From assembly GCA_004102785.1 (NCBI GenBank), contig SCEJ01000031.1, positions 1 to 37,418 of the forward strand: a stretch of 37,418 nucleotides of DNA, in the 5' to 3' direction. The position numbers were made by a program, and so were the translations under genes. Position 1 is the stretch's first letter. Each line of letters opens with the position of its first letter. Shown in pieces: positions 28,939-37,291 of this stretch. The notes under the pieces were generated by a model, which did no database searches, was not told the DNA's origin, and saw nothing but the letters and a program-made list of their open reading frames with translations. Origin of the DNA: Muribaculaceae bacterium Isolate-013 (NCI) (GTDB lineage: Bacteria; Bacteroidota; Bacteroidia; Bacteroidales; Muribaculaceae).

Positions 28939-31900
28939 TCAGTTCTGTTCACAAAATTTACTTGGAGACACCCCGAAATGCTTTTTGAAGACAGTGCTGA
29001 AATACTTGGAATTGGCAAAGCCTGTCATCACCGCAACCTCTGCTACCGGCGTTTTTTGTTTAAGTAATTCGGCCGCTCGTTCGAGTTTAAGGACTCGGAT
29101 AAATTCCTGTGGTGCTTTTCCGGTCAATGACTTCAGGCGACCAAAAAACAGGGTCCTACTCATTGCCATTTCTCGGCATAGATGTTCAATGTCAAACTCG
29201 GTGTTTGACATATTTGCGATAATTATATCAACTGCCTTATCGACAAATGCCTTGTCAGATGCCGGCATTTCGCTTGTCCGATTGCCTTCGGTTAGTGTCG
29301 GTCCCTCAACGATTTGTGGAATTGTCTTCACTTCGACTACGTCACCCTCGGCTCTCATCAGTGCGAGCCTCATAAGATATTCACGGATACGCTTGCGATT
29401 GTGGAGCATACCTCTGACCTTGCTTTTGAGGATGTCAAGGCTGAACGGCTTGGCGATATAGTCATCGGCTCCTTTTTCAATGCCGTTCACAATCGCGTCA
29501 TGAGTGGTTTTCGCAGTAAGTAAAATGACCGGAATACCGGCGGTGTCGGGATTGTTCTTGATCATGCTGCACAGCTCGTCACCCTGTATGCCGGGCATCA
29601 TCACGTCTGAGATGATAATATCCGGATAGTGATTCTCAAGGAATCTTAGGGCATCCTCAGCCGAAATAGTTGACACGACATTATATTCAACCGAGAATGT
29701 TGCTGTCAAATAATTCCTGAGATCATCGTTGTCCTCGACAATCAACAATGTCTCATCCTTACTCTCAGAAACAGCGGATACTACGGGAGAAGGTATGCGT
29801 ATTTCATTCAAGGCCTCATTCAGATTATTCGGATTCCAGTGAATGACAGGCTCGTCATAGATACGCTTGAATGAGATTGTAAAAGTTGTTCCTGCATTCT
29901 CTTTGGATGTAAAGCCTATGTTGCCGTTGAGCATTTCCACTATACGCTTGACCTGAAGCAGACCGAAACCGTTGCCTGTTTCTTGTGACGCTCTCGCATT
30001 CTCGGCTCTATAGACATTTGTGAATATGTTTTTCTGCTCTTTCTCAGGTATGCCTATACCATTGTCGGTAATCCTGATGACAGCCTTTGACTTGTTTGCG
30101 GTTAGTGACACCTCCACTTTGCCACCTTGATTGGTATATTTGCAGGCATTCGACATGAGGTTATCAAGCATGAGTTCAAGCAGATGTCTGTCAGCTGAAA
30201 CCACTACCTGCTCATCGGGAACTTGCAGGTGAAGCGTGATGCCGCGTTTTTCACCAACATTATTGAAACAACTCAGTTCCTCCGACAATAGATAATTAAG
30301 ATTGATCGGCTCGATGTTGACCTTTGCTTTTCTCGAGTCAATCTTTTCAAAATCGAGCAGTTGAGCGGTGACAGCATTAAGCTTTCGTATATTTGCGCCC
30401 GCCACATCGAGCAGATATTTAGCCTTTTCGGAAAGGCCGTTCTGTGTCTTCAGCTCTTCAATGGGCGACATGACCAATGACAATGGAGTGCGGATGTCGT
30501 GGGCTGTATTGATGAAAAATCTGATTTTGTCTTCGTCATGCTCTTTTCGCAACTGATACCATTTATACCTAATTATAAAATATATAATAAAGGCTATTAT
30601 AGCCAGATAGCATATTCTGGCCCATATTGTATTCCACCACGGTTCTTCGACAGTGATGTCAATAGAGGTTTCATCTATGACTCGTCCGTCGCTTTTACGC
30701 AACGCTTTTATTTTTAGGGTATAACTGCCCGGCGGCACATTCCGGAAGCGGGCGGTACCGTCCATGGTCATTTCGCTCCAATCGTGGTCATACCCTTCAA
30801 GGATATACTGATAAGCGATGTCATTGCGATAGTCTATGTTTATTGCCTCAAAATCAACATCAAACGAGTTATGACTGGCACTGAGCACTATATTCCGGTT
30901 TTGCAGCATCTCAAAAAGCTCCGGTATAATCTTGGCAGACTCCTCTTCGCTGATGCCGTCAATAGTGAATCGGGATATTCTCAATGGTGCGGAGTATTCA
31001 GCTACACTGATTTTGTCGGGCGACAGCCTGACTGCGCCTGCCGTACTGCCGAAAATCAAATCACCGTTAGATGTCCTTAAAATCGAGGACTTGTTATATT
31101 CTCTGGCAATTCCGTTGATAAAGTTAAGACTGGAAACTGTTGAATCGCCTATGATTGCGAGGCCGTTGCCTGTACTTGCCCAAAGGCGTCCCTTGTCATC
31201 ATGCACAAGACCGTATATATCATTTGAGGGCAATCCGTCTGACATTTTTATCTCGCGTATGATTTTCCTGTTCTTATAATCATACAGGTTAAGACCACCA
31301 CCTTCGGTCCCAAGCCATACTGTGGTGCCTTTTGTGAACATCATCGGGATTATATATGCACTTACGTCGTGCTCTGACTGCTCTTGAAAATTGGCGTACC
31401 AGTTATAGCTGTTCGTGTCGGCATCGATGATATAAAATCCGTTGCCGGTAGCGACACCTATACGCTTCTCGTCAACGACACTGATTGACATAACGCCGTC
31501 TATCTCAAACCTATGATATAACGAGCCGTCGCTATTAAGGGCTACGAGGCAGCCGTGAGGAGAGCCGACCCATATCTTGCCATGACAATCAGTCTGTATT
31601 GCGAAGATATAGTTCGATGACAAGGCTCCATAGCTTTGTGTCCAGTGCCCCTTTATGTTTCCCGACAAATCTATACGGTATACGCCGTCGCCATAACAAC
31701 CGGCCAGTACATTTCCGTTGCCGTCCTCACACAGCGACACAACGACTATTCCGGATAATGAATTTCTCCAGATTCCGGTACGGGGATTGTAAATGCTTAT
31801 TCCGCGGTCAGTTGCATACCATATATTTCCGTCTGTCGACTCTATGATATAATTCACATTGTTGTTGACAAGAGAGTTGGGATTGTCTTTTATATGTGTA

Positions 31901-32943
31901 ATTATCTGTATGGGCGACTGCGACAGACTCACCATTGTCACCCCTCCGGTATAACTGCCAATCCACAGATTGCCGTGGCCGTTACTCAACAGTGCATATA
32001 TGCCGTTGCCGGTAAATGAAAACTCCGGGGCGAGTTCCGTGTTGACAAACGTGGCCAAAGAGTTGGCCTTTACATTATAAGCCAGGACACCGCTGCCGTC
32101 AATACCTATGGCAAGCCTTTCCGGGCTAAGTTTGACAATAGAACGTATCGGCTTATGCAACAGGCTGTTTGTAGCATGGATTTGGGCAACACTGAAATCC
32201 GACAAATCAAGTTTATATAAGCCCTTGTTGAAAGCTCCGATATATAGGGCATCGTTTTCCTCATCGAAATACAGGCTCTGTATTTTGGTATCTTTAAGCA
32301 GCCCGACATCTTTGACCGCGTGGTCGTTGCGCATGAATTTTAAGCCTGATGAAGTAGCTGCAAACAAATAGCCCTTTGCAATAATAATGTCGTTGACAGC
32401 CGAGCCGGGCAGAATGGGGCGATAATCCTTATCTGACACGTATTTGAACAGACCGTTATTGGTTGCATATAATATACTGCCGTCATTGTTAACAAGCATC
32501 TTGTTGAGCACAACATCGCCGTGACTTAAGTCGGAAAGATTGCTCGTCAATATAAACGAGTCATATACGGGTGAATATTTGTGAATTTTGCCCGTACTTT
32601 CGTAGGCATACAAATCGCCTTCATTGTGATACAGCCGAATAATGCGACCGGCTCTATCGCCATAGAACGAATCGCCTTCAAGAGAGTAATTCTTAAGAAT
32701 CCTACCATTATACCTGTCAACCCCCGACTTGGTACTTATCCAGATAGCTCCTGACGCATCTTCAGCAAGCGAATACACCTTCTGACTACTGAGTCCCGTC
32801 GAGTTGTCAATACGCAGAACTTCTGAAATTACATGCTGACTTCCATAGCCTTTCTGTGCAAGAAACAGAAAAACCATGACAACCACTGTAATAAACAGCC
32901 CGTTCTTAGTGCTCTTTAGCGAGGTTGGCGTATAATCACCCAT
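28939..32943 (-). CDS. Hybrid two-component system sensor/regulator (HTCS)
   Basis: One 1334-residue protein senses breakdown products in the periplasm and activates the glucan operon. It has an N-terminal signal or anchor helix (LFITVVVMVFLFLAQKGYG), about 14 propeller repeats (such as GLSSQKVYSLAEDASGAIWIST), a Y_Y_Y domain (about 670-760), a membrane helix, a histidine kinase domain with His815 in NTAHDIRTPLS, an ATPase domain (NLMSNACKYT, DNGIGIPEKE, GNGFGLLQVKRIV), a receiver with Asp1113 in IIISDVMMPG, and a C-terminal AraC-type helix-turn-helix (FANSKYFSTVFKKHFGVSPS). All key residues are present. It is upstream of and in line with the operon it probably controls. Confidence 0.95.
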   Translation of the reverse strand: MGDYTPTSLKSTKNGLFITVVVMVFLFLAQKGYGSQHVISEVLRIDNSTGLSSQKVYSLAEDASGAIWISTKSGVDRYNGRILKNYSLEGDSFYGDRAGRIIRLYHNEGDLYAYESTGKIHKYSPVYDSFILTSNLSDLSHGDVVLNKMLVNNDGSILYATNNGLFKYVSDKDYRPILPGSAVNDIIIAKGYLFAATSSGLKFMRNDHAVKDVGLLKDTKIQSLYFDEENDALYIGAFNKGLYKLDLSDFSVAQIHATNSLLHKPIRSIVKLSPERLAIGIDGSGVLAYNVKANSLATFVNTELAPEFSFTGNGIYALLSNGHGNLWIGSYTGGVTMVSLSQSPIQIITHIKDNPNSLVNNNVNYIIESTDGNIWYATDRGISIYNPRTGIWRNSLSGIVVVSLCEDGNGNVLAGCYGDGVYRIDLSGNIKGHWTQSYGALSSNYIFAIQTDCHGKIWVGSPHGCLVALNSDGSLYHRFEIDGVMSISVVDEKRIGVATGNGFYIIDADTNSYNWYANFQEQSEHDVSAYIIPMMFTKGTTVWLGTEGGGLNLYDYKNRKIIREIKMSDGLPSNDIYGLVHDDKGRLWASTGNGLAIIGDSTVSSLNFINGIAREYNKSSILRTSNGDLIFGSTAGAVRLSPDKISVAEYSAPLRISRFTIDGISEEESAKIIPELFEMLQNRNIVLSASHNSFDVDFEAINIDYRNDIAYQYILEGYDHDWSEMTMDGTARFRNVPPGSYTLKIKALRKSDGRVIDETSIDITVEEPWWNTIWARICYLAIIAFIIYFIIRYKWYQLRKEHDEDKIRFFINTAHDIRTPLSLVMSPIEELKTQNGLSEKAKYLLDVAGANIRKLNAVTAQLLDFEKIDSRKAKVNIEPINLNYLLSEELSCFNNVGEKRGITLHLQVPDEQVVVSADRHLLELMLDNLMSNACKYTNQGGKVEVSLTANKSKAVIRITDNGIGIPEKEQKNIFTNVYRAENARASQETGNGFGLLQVKRIVEMLNGNIGFTSKENAGTTFTISFKRIYDEPVIHWNPNNLNEALNEIRIPSPVVSAVSESKDETLLIVEDNDDLRNYLTATFSVEYNVVSTISAEDALRFLENHYPDIIISDVMMPGIQGDELCSMIKNNPDTAGIPVILLTAKTTHDAIVNGIEKGADDYIAKPFSLDILKSKVRGMLHNRKRIREYLMRLALMRAEGDVVEVKTIPQIVEGPTLTEGNRTSEMPASDKAFVDKAVDIIIANMSNTEFDIEHLCREMAMSRTLFFGRLKSLTGKAPQEFIRVLKLERAAELLKQKTPVAEVAVMTGFANSKYFSTVFKKHFGVSPSKFCEQN

Positions 32944-32950
32944 AATACTG

Positions 32951-32958
32951 CAAAGTTA
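32951..32958 (-). promoter_or_regulatory. -7 element upstream of the HTCS gene
   Basis: TAACTTTG on the minus strand is an exact -7 match. It ends only 7 bp before the ATG at 32943, so the transcript would be almost leaderless, or translation may start slightly further in. No good -33 was seen. Confidence 0.4.
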
Positions 32959-33058
32959 GCTAAATTTCTCGACATTAGAGGCTTTACAACTCAAAAACTT
33001 TAATAATAGCATAATAGCAAAGACAGACGCAGATGGAAAACCCAGGCGCGGATGCTCC

Positions 33059-33130
33059 CTGCGGCCAGGTTGGTTTGACCCAATAAGCCAAAATAGGACT
33101 AACCCCTTTGCCCAAAATAAAAATGACCCC
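33059..33130 (-). repeat. Three imperfect 24-bp tandem repeats, IS21-end-like
   Basis: Three adjacent units run 33059-33082, 33083-33106 and 33107-33130. The last two match at 16 of 24 positions (AGCCAAAATAGGACTAACCCC against GCCCAAAATAAAAATGACCCC in their 3' parts), and the first matches the second at 12 of 24. Each ends in a GACCC-like core. Multiple short repeats at an end are a feature of IS21-family elements, but no istA or istB was found here, so this is probably a leftover end. Confidence 0.45.
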
Positions 33131-33157
33131 TGAAGACATGCCGTCAACAGGGGTTTT
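33126..33157 (+). other. Terminator-like hairpin beside the tandem repeats
   Basis: ACCCCTG and CAGGGGT pair over 7 bp around a 15-base loop and are followed by TTTT. It may be a terminator of a lost mobile-element gene. The remaining sequence from 32959 to 33218 holds no gene that I can support. Confidence 0.4.
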
Positions 33158-33217
33158 ATATGTATGTTTGTAAAACATTTGGATTTATGCAATTTTTGAA
33201 TCCTGTTCCCAATCTAA

Positions 33218-33511
33218 GGTAACTATTTCATTGATGAAAATTTATCAAGGCTCAACGAAAAGTTTACCTCTTTCAAGAACGGCTTGCTGAAATGCCGTGA
33301 CTACATCTTCAACTTTCTACGAGACCCGGCAATACCGCCGGACAACAACGTCTCAGAACGTGGAATAAGAAAGTTGAAAATCAAACTCAAAAACTCCGGT
33401 TGCTTCCGTTCAGACCTCGGTGCCGATGCCTTTATGTATCTGCATTCAATCGTCGAGACAACCAAGAAGCACGGCAACTCGCCCTACAACGCAATCCTCG
33501 CCCTTTTCTAA
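33218..33511 (+). pseudogene. C-terminal fragment of IS66-family transposase
   Basis: The frame is open from just after a TAA at 33215 and ends at TAA 33509-33511. The translation contains SFKNGLLKCRDYIFNFL, PPDNNVSERGIRKLKIKLK, SGCFRSDLGADAF and LHSIVETTKKHGNSPYNAIL, the typical last 90 or so residues of IS66 transposases, including the conserved NNxxERxIR block. The N-terminal 80 percent and the accessory orfs are absent, so it cannot be active. Confidence 0.85.
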
Positions 33512-33547
33512 ACGGCGACTACATCGGCGTGTCCGCTGAATAGTTAC
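33219..33547 (+). mobile_element. Internally deleted IS66-family remnant
   Basis: The right end is TGAATAGTTAC (33537-33547), matching the GTAA...TTAC termini of IS66 elements. A near match to its complement, GTAACTATTTCA with one extra T, lies at 33219-33230 and may be the left end. Only the 3' end of the transposase lies between. No 8-bp target duplication is visible (AATCTAAG against GGCCGGAG). A full IS66 is over 2 kb, so most of it is gone. Confidence 0.6.
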
Positions 33548-33961
33548 GGCCGGAGACTGACCAAAGCCGACAGTATTCCAGGCGAGATACCTTTGGTTAC
33601 GACCGGACGGCATAACCAGGGAGTAAGCCGTTGTGTCGACAATGATATGCAGATTTTCTGTAATTGTCTGACAATTGATATGTTCGGATATTGTGTATTC
33701 AGGGATTATGAATTTTGTTGCGATGACAATATTCTGATTTTCAAACCTAAAAAACGTATCTCGAGCTATGCCATGATGTTCTTGTCGACCGTTATCAATC
33801 TTGATGGCTATAAGTGTGCATATGGTCGGCAGTATCGAAAGAAAACTCAGATGGGGCACCGCATACAATTGCCTGTAACTGAAAATGGCGAGCCTGATTT
33901 CGAGCTGATGGAGCGATATATAAAGGCCCTTCCTTACAGTTGTAACATCAGGGAAGAGTGA
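33548..33961 (+). pseudogene. C-terminal fragment of a restriction-modification specificity (S) subunit
   Basis: Directly after the IS66 right end the same frame continues as GRRLTKADSIPGEIPLVTTG and NQGVSRCVDN, the start of a target recognition domain, and ends with MGHRIQLPVTENGEPDFELM and YIKALPYS, typical of the closing part of S-type subunits (Type I or related). About 137 residues remain; an intact S protein needs two such domains (about 400 residues). No methylase or nuclease gene is nearby. The IS66 insertion probably cut the gene. Its end overlaps the convergent barrel gene by 14 bp. Family call is from motif memory. Confidence 0.65.
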
Positions 33962-34988
33962 CGGAGAGGATGACGCGCTGGTAGAAGGTGAAGGCGTCGG
34001 GGGTGACGTGGAAGTCGAGGCCGGCGCGGAGTGTCACGTAGCGGTTGCGGAGCACATTGGCATATATGTCGGTGCGGTTGTAGAGCTTGGCCTGGTAGAA
34101 TGGTTCGCCCTGGTACAGATCGGCGCGGAAGGGGATGTATGAGGGCTGCTGCCGGCCGCCGGCGTAAAAGGTGTTTTTCAGTCCGAGCCAGCGCCATTCG
34201 CCGCAGGCTTCCACCCATGCTCCGACGGGTGTTTTCCATGTGTTGCCGTCGGCCCGGTTGCGTTCGATGGTCAGCAGTGGGCCGGCGCGCACAATCAGGG
34301 AGTCGAGCGGGGTGCGTCCGCCGAGATTCACTCCGGCATATGGATTTACCACGAAGTTGTCGATGATGTGCTGGTCGGAGGGGGCGTCCTGCTGAAGGGC
34401 GAAATGGTTCATCATCGCATATCCGCCGATAAATAGAGGGTTGCCCGGGCGTGGGTGCCAGCGTGTGTGCACCACCACGTTGAAAGCCTCGCGCTGTGTG
34501 CGGCTCTGCATCCCCCGCCAGTCAACGTATGCCTCGGCGAAGCCTGATGGACGGCGGTACTGCACCAGCAGCCCGCGGATGTTGCGCTGGTGGTATGCCA
34601 GGGAGTCGCTCCAGAGGAATCCGGGCATCTCCTCAGTGAGCTGGCGTCGCGGAAACATGCCCATGGAGAAGCTCCATGGCGACTGCGCCGGGGCGCCGTC
34701 GCGGCGGAAATACAGTGTAGGCTCAAGGTGGTAGTTTTTCCATCCCGATCCTACGGGCTGGTTCCACACCACGCCGCCGGCAATGCGGCATGCATCGCCG
34801 AAGCGCAGGCCAATCTCAGGTGCGAGCGAAGTGAAGAGGAAAGTGCGTGTGGCAGTGTAGCGGTTTGACCCCTCGCGGTTGTCGAACACAGCGTCGAAAT
34901 CCACCGTCCATGTGGGTGCGATACTGTTTTCGGCGTACAGAGGCGTAAAGGTGGCCAGCAGCGCCAGTAATAAGATCAGTTTTTTCAC
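33948..34988 (-). CDS. Predicted outer-membrane beta-barrel protein, function unknown
   Basis: The 346-residue protein has a clean signal peptide (KKLILLLALLATFTPLYA) and then alternating hydrophobic/polar strands rich in Trp, Tyr and Arg, such as EPTLYFRRDG, FAEAYVDWRGMQ and TLRAGLDFHV, ending QRVILSVTLP. This pattern fits a monomeric outer-membrane barrel; no named family was recognised. It lies 13 bp after the yitT-like gene and is probably co-transcribed with it. Composition is GC-rich like the nuo region, so it belongs to the core side of the island boundary. Confidence 0.7.
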   Translation of the reverse strand: MKKLILLLALLATFTPLYAENSIAPTWTVDFDAVFDNREGSNRYTATRTFLFTSLAPEIGLRFGDACRIAGGVVWNQPVGSGWKNYHLEPTLYFRRDGAPAQSPWSFSMGMFPRRQLTEEMPGFLWSDSLAYHQRNIRGLLVQYRRPSGFAEAYVDWRGMQSRTQREAFNVVVHTRWHPRPGNPLFIGGYAMMNHFALQQDAPSDQHIIDNFVVNPYAGVNLGGRTPLDSLIVRAGPLLTIERNRADGNTWKTPVGAWVEACGEWRWLGLKNTFYAGGRQQPSYIPFRADLYQGEPFYQAKLYNRTDIYANVLRNRYVTLRAGLDFHVTPDAFTFYQRVILSVTLP

Positions 34989-35001
34989 GTCGGGGTGGCA
35001 A

Positions 35002-35991
35002 TCATACGATTTTCGACGAGGCCTCGGGGCGGGCAGGAGGTGTGTCGGTCTGGCCCGGGCGGCGCATCTTCAGTTTCAGTTCGTCGAAGCCTTTGCCGTA
35101 AACGCCGTTGACCTGCGCCTGCGATATGAGGGCGTCCTTGTCGATTGACTTTATAATTCGGAAAATAGTGACAGATTCGATTTTTCGGCACATCACCAGA
35201 AGCACTTTTACCTCCTTTTTCGAGTACCATCCCATGCCGGAGAGCACCGTGCAGCCGCGGTGGGCCTCATTGTTTATGGCCGTGGCGATTTCCTCCCATT
35301 TGCGTGAGAAGATGGTGAACTGCACCGCCATGCGGTTGGTGTTGATAATCATGTCGGTGACGAACGGGATGATAAACAGAGTCACCAGGCCGTAGACCAG
35401 GGCCGGTACCGCCTCGGCGAACTCGAAGTCGGGGATAAACACGAATTTCAGCAGCACCGACGACGAGATTATCGAAAGGTCGAAGTAGACCATCGCACGC
35501 CCTACCGACACATTCGACACCTTCGAGGCCACCGCCGCAACGATGTCGGTGCCGCCGGTAGAGCCGTTGTGGATGAACACCATTCCCAGGCCGAGCCCGC
35601 AGAGCACAGCGCCGATGATTACGTCCATAAAGGTCTGGCCGGCCACCGGGGGGGTGCGGAATATCGGCTGGAGCACGGCGAAGAGCACCGACACCACCAG
35701 CACGCCGAACAGCGTGCGTATCACAAACGTGCGCCCCACTATGCGGAAGGCGAACGCGAGCATTATCACATTGGCAACGAAAATCGTGACGGAGTAGGGC
35801 ACATGAAACCCGAAAAGCCCTATCGAAATCATGTCAACAACCTGGCTCACGCCCGCCATGCCGCCGATAACCACCTTTTCAGGCGCCGTGGCGATGAAAG
35901 CGTTGAAGCCGAAGGCATACATTGCGATGCCGAAAATAATAAACAGGTAGTCTTTGGCGTAGAGCCACAGTTTCGGACGTACGATATTCAT
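35002..35991 (-). CDS. YitT-family membrane protein (DUF161/DUF2179)
   Basis: The 329-residue protein has about five or six N-terminal hydrophobic helices with GGMAGVSQVVDM and HNGSTGGTDIVAAVASK, both hallmarks of the YitT family, and a cytoplasmic DUF2179 domain from about 215 to 300 (RGCTVLSGMGWYSKKEVKVLL and VTIFRIIKSIDKDALISQ). The biochemical role of the family is not established. It starts the two-gene minus-strand unit with the barrel protein. Confidence 0.9.
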   Translation of the reverse strand: MNIVRPKLWLYAKDYLFIIFGIAMYAFGFNAFIATAPEKVVIGGMAGVSQVVDMISIGLFGFHVPYSVTIFVANVIMLAFAFRIVGRTFVIRTLFGVLVVSVLFAVLQPIFRTPPVAGQTFMDVIIGAVLCGLGLGMVFIHNGSTGGTDIVAAVASKVSNVSVGRAMVYFDLSIISSSVLLKFVFIPDFEFAEAVPALVYGLVTLFIIPFVTDMIINTNRMAVQFTIFSRKWEEIATAINNEAHRGCTVLSGMGWYSKKEVKVLLVMCRKIESVTIFRIIKSIDKDALISQAQVNGVYGKGFDELKLKMRRPGQTDTPPARPEASSKIV

Positions 35992-36022
35992 CAGAGGTAA
36001 GTCGATTCAATGGTTAACGTGG

Positions 36023-36030
36023 CAAAGTTA
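36023..36030 (-). promoter_or_regulatory. -7 element upstream of the yitT-like gene
   Basis: TAACTTTG on the minus strand is an exact -7 match, 31 bp upstream of the ATG at 35991. No clear -33 was seen; the region upstream is an A/T run. Confidence 0.5.
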
Positions 36031-36157
36031 CATTTTTTTTCGAGAAAAATACCGATAAACAGGCCATAGATTCCGAAAAAAACGCCGACGCACGCCACCC
36101 CCTGAACTTTAGCTTGAAAAAGAGATTAAAGAGTAGCGCGGTTTATGAAATTTTTCG

Positions 36158-36165
36158 TAAATTTG
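36158..36165 (+). promoter_or_regulatory. -7 element upstream of fructose-bisphosphate aldolase
   Basis: TAAATTTG is an exact -7 match and lies 35 bp before the chosen ATG at 36201. It falls inside the longer open frame that begins at 36114, which supports the downstream start. No clear -33 was seen. Confidence 0.55.
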
Positions 36166-36200
36166 CAGCTCGAAACTTCAACCAAACACTCCATATCAAA

Positions 36201-37199
36201 ATGGTAAATTACAAAGACCTCGGCCTGGTGAACACCCGCGAAATGTTCGCCAAAGCCATCAAAGGGGGCTACGCTATCCCCGCTTTCAACTTCAACAACA
36301 TGGAGCAGCTCCAGGCAATCATCAAGGCTGCTGCCGAAGAGAAATCTCCCGTAATCCTCCAGGTTTCCAAAGGTGCCCGCAACTATGCCAACGCCACACT
36401 GCTCCGCTACATGGCCCAGGGTGCCGTAGCCTACGCCAAAGAGCTGGGCTGGGAGCATCCCCAGATTGTGCTGCACCTCGACCACGGCGACAGCTTCGAG
36501 CTCTGCAAGGACTGCATCGACAACGGCTTCTCCTCCGTTATGATCGACGGCTCGCACCTCCCCTACGAGGAGAACGTGGCCCTCACCAAGAAAGTAGTTG
36601 ACTACGCACACCAGTACGACGTGACCGTAGAAGGTGAGCTCGGCGTGCTCGCCGGCGTTGAGGACGAGGTTTCCTCCGACCACCACACCTACACCGATCC
36701 CGCCGAAGTGGTTGACTTCGCCACCCGCACCGGCTGCGACTCGCTGGCCATCTCGATCGGCACCAGCCACGGCGCCTACAAGTTCACTCCCGAGCAGTGC
36801 ACCCGCAACGAAGAGGGTATCCTCGTTCCCCCCCCACTGGCTTTCGATGTGCTCGACGGCGTGATGAAAGAGCTTCCCGGCTTCCCCATCGTGCTCCACG
36901 GCTCTTCGTCAGTTCCCCAGGAATATGTGAAGACCATCAACGAGCTCGGCGGCAAACTCCCCGATGCCATCGGTATCCCCGAAGAGCAGCTCCGCAAGGC
37001 CGCCAAGAGCGCTGTTTGCAAAATCAACATCGACTCCGACTCCCGTCTGGCCATGACCGCCGCCATCCGTCAGGTGTTCCATGACAAACCCGGTGAGTTC
37101 GACCCCCGCAAATACCTCGGCCCGGCCCGCGACGAAATGGAGAAACTCTACAAGCACAAAATCGTGAACGTGCTCGGTTCCAACGGCAAAGCCGAATAA
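36201..37199 (+). CDS. fba: Class II fructose-bisphosphate aldolase
   Basis: This zinc enzyme interconverts fructose 1,6-bisphosphate with glyceraldehyde 3-phosphate and dihydroxyacetone phosphate in glycolysis and gluconeogenesis. From ATG 36201 it has 332 residues. Motifs include PAFNFNNMEQ, LHLDHGD (catalytic Asp94, zinc-ligand His95), TVEGELGVLAG, SIGTSHGAYK and VLHGSSSVPQ. A start at 36114 would add 29 residues unlike the family and would lie upstream of the -7 box. Codon use is strongly biased to C-ending codons, as for a highly expressed gene. A strong terminator follows. Confidence 0.95.
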   Translation: MVNYKDLGLVNTREMFAKAIKGGYAIPAFNFNNMEQLQAIIKAAAEEKSPVILQVSKGARNYANATLLRYMAQGAVAYAKELGWEHPQIVLHLDHGDSFELCKDCIDNGFSSVMIDGSHLPYEENVALTKKVVDYAHQYDVTVEGELGVLAGVEDEVSSDHHTYTDPAEVVDFATRTGCDSLAISIGTSHGAYKFTPEQCTRNEEGILVPPPLAFDVLDGVMKELPGFPIVLHGSSSVPQEYVKTINELGGKLPDAIGIPEEQLRKAAKSAVCKINIDSDSRLAMTAAIRQVFHDKPGEFDPRKYLGPARDEMEKLYKHKIVNVLGSNGKAE

Positions 37200-37213
37200 A
37201 CCGCGCCTGATTC

Positions 37214-37253
37214 TCTGAGAATAACAGAAAAGATCTGAGAATAACAGAAAAGA
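37214..37253 (+). repeat. Perfect 20-bp tandem duplication
   Basis: TCTGAGAATAACAGAAAAGA occurs twice without a gap, at 37214-37233 and 37234-37253, between the fba stop and its terminator. Confidence 0.9.
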
Positions 37254-37290
37254 AAGGTGTATTCCCGCCAAGGGGATACACCTTTTTTGT
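37253..37290 (+). terminator. Rho-independent terminator of fba
   Basis: AAAGGTGTATTCCC pairs with GGGGATACACCTTT over 14 bp (one G-T pair) around the loop GCCAA, followed by a run of T to 37288. It lies 53 bp after the fba stop and directly borders the intron. Confidence 0.92.
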
Positions 37291-37291
37291 T

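Noticed and set aside
32959-33192. Minus-strand open frame of 78 codons upstream of the HTCS gene
   Set aside because: It covers the 24-bp repeats and hairpin, has no recognisable domain, and seems a chance frame in mobile-element debris.
36114-36200. Aldolase starting at 36114
   Set aside because: The extra residues do not fit the family, and the -7 box at 36158 lies within this stretch.
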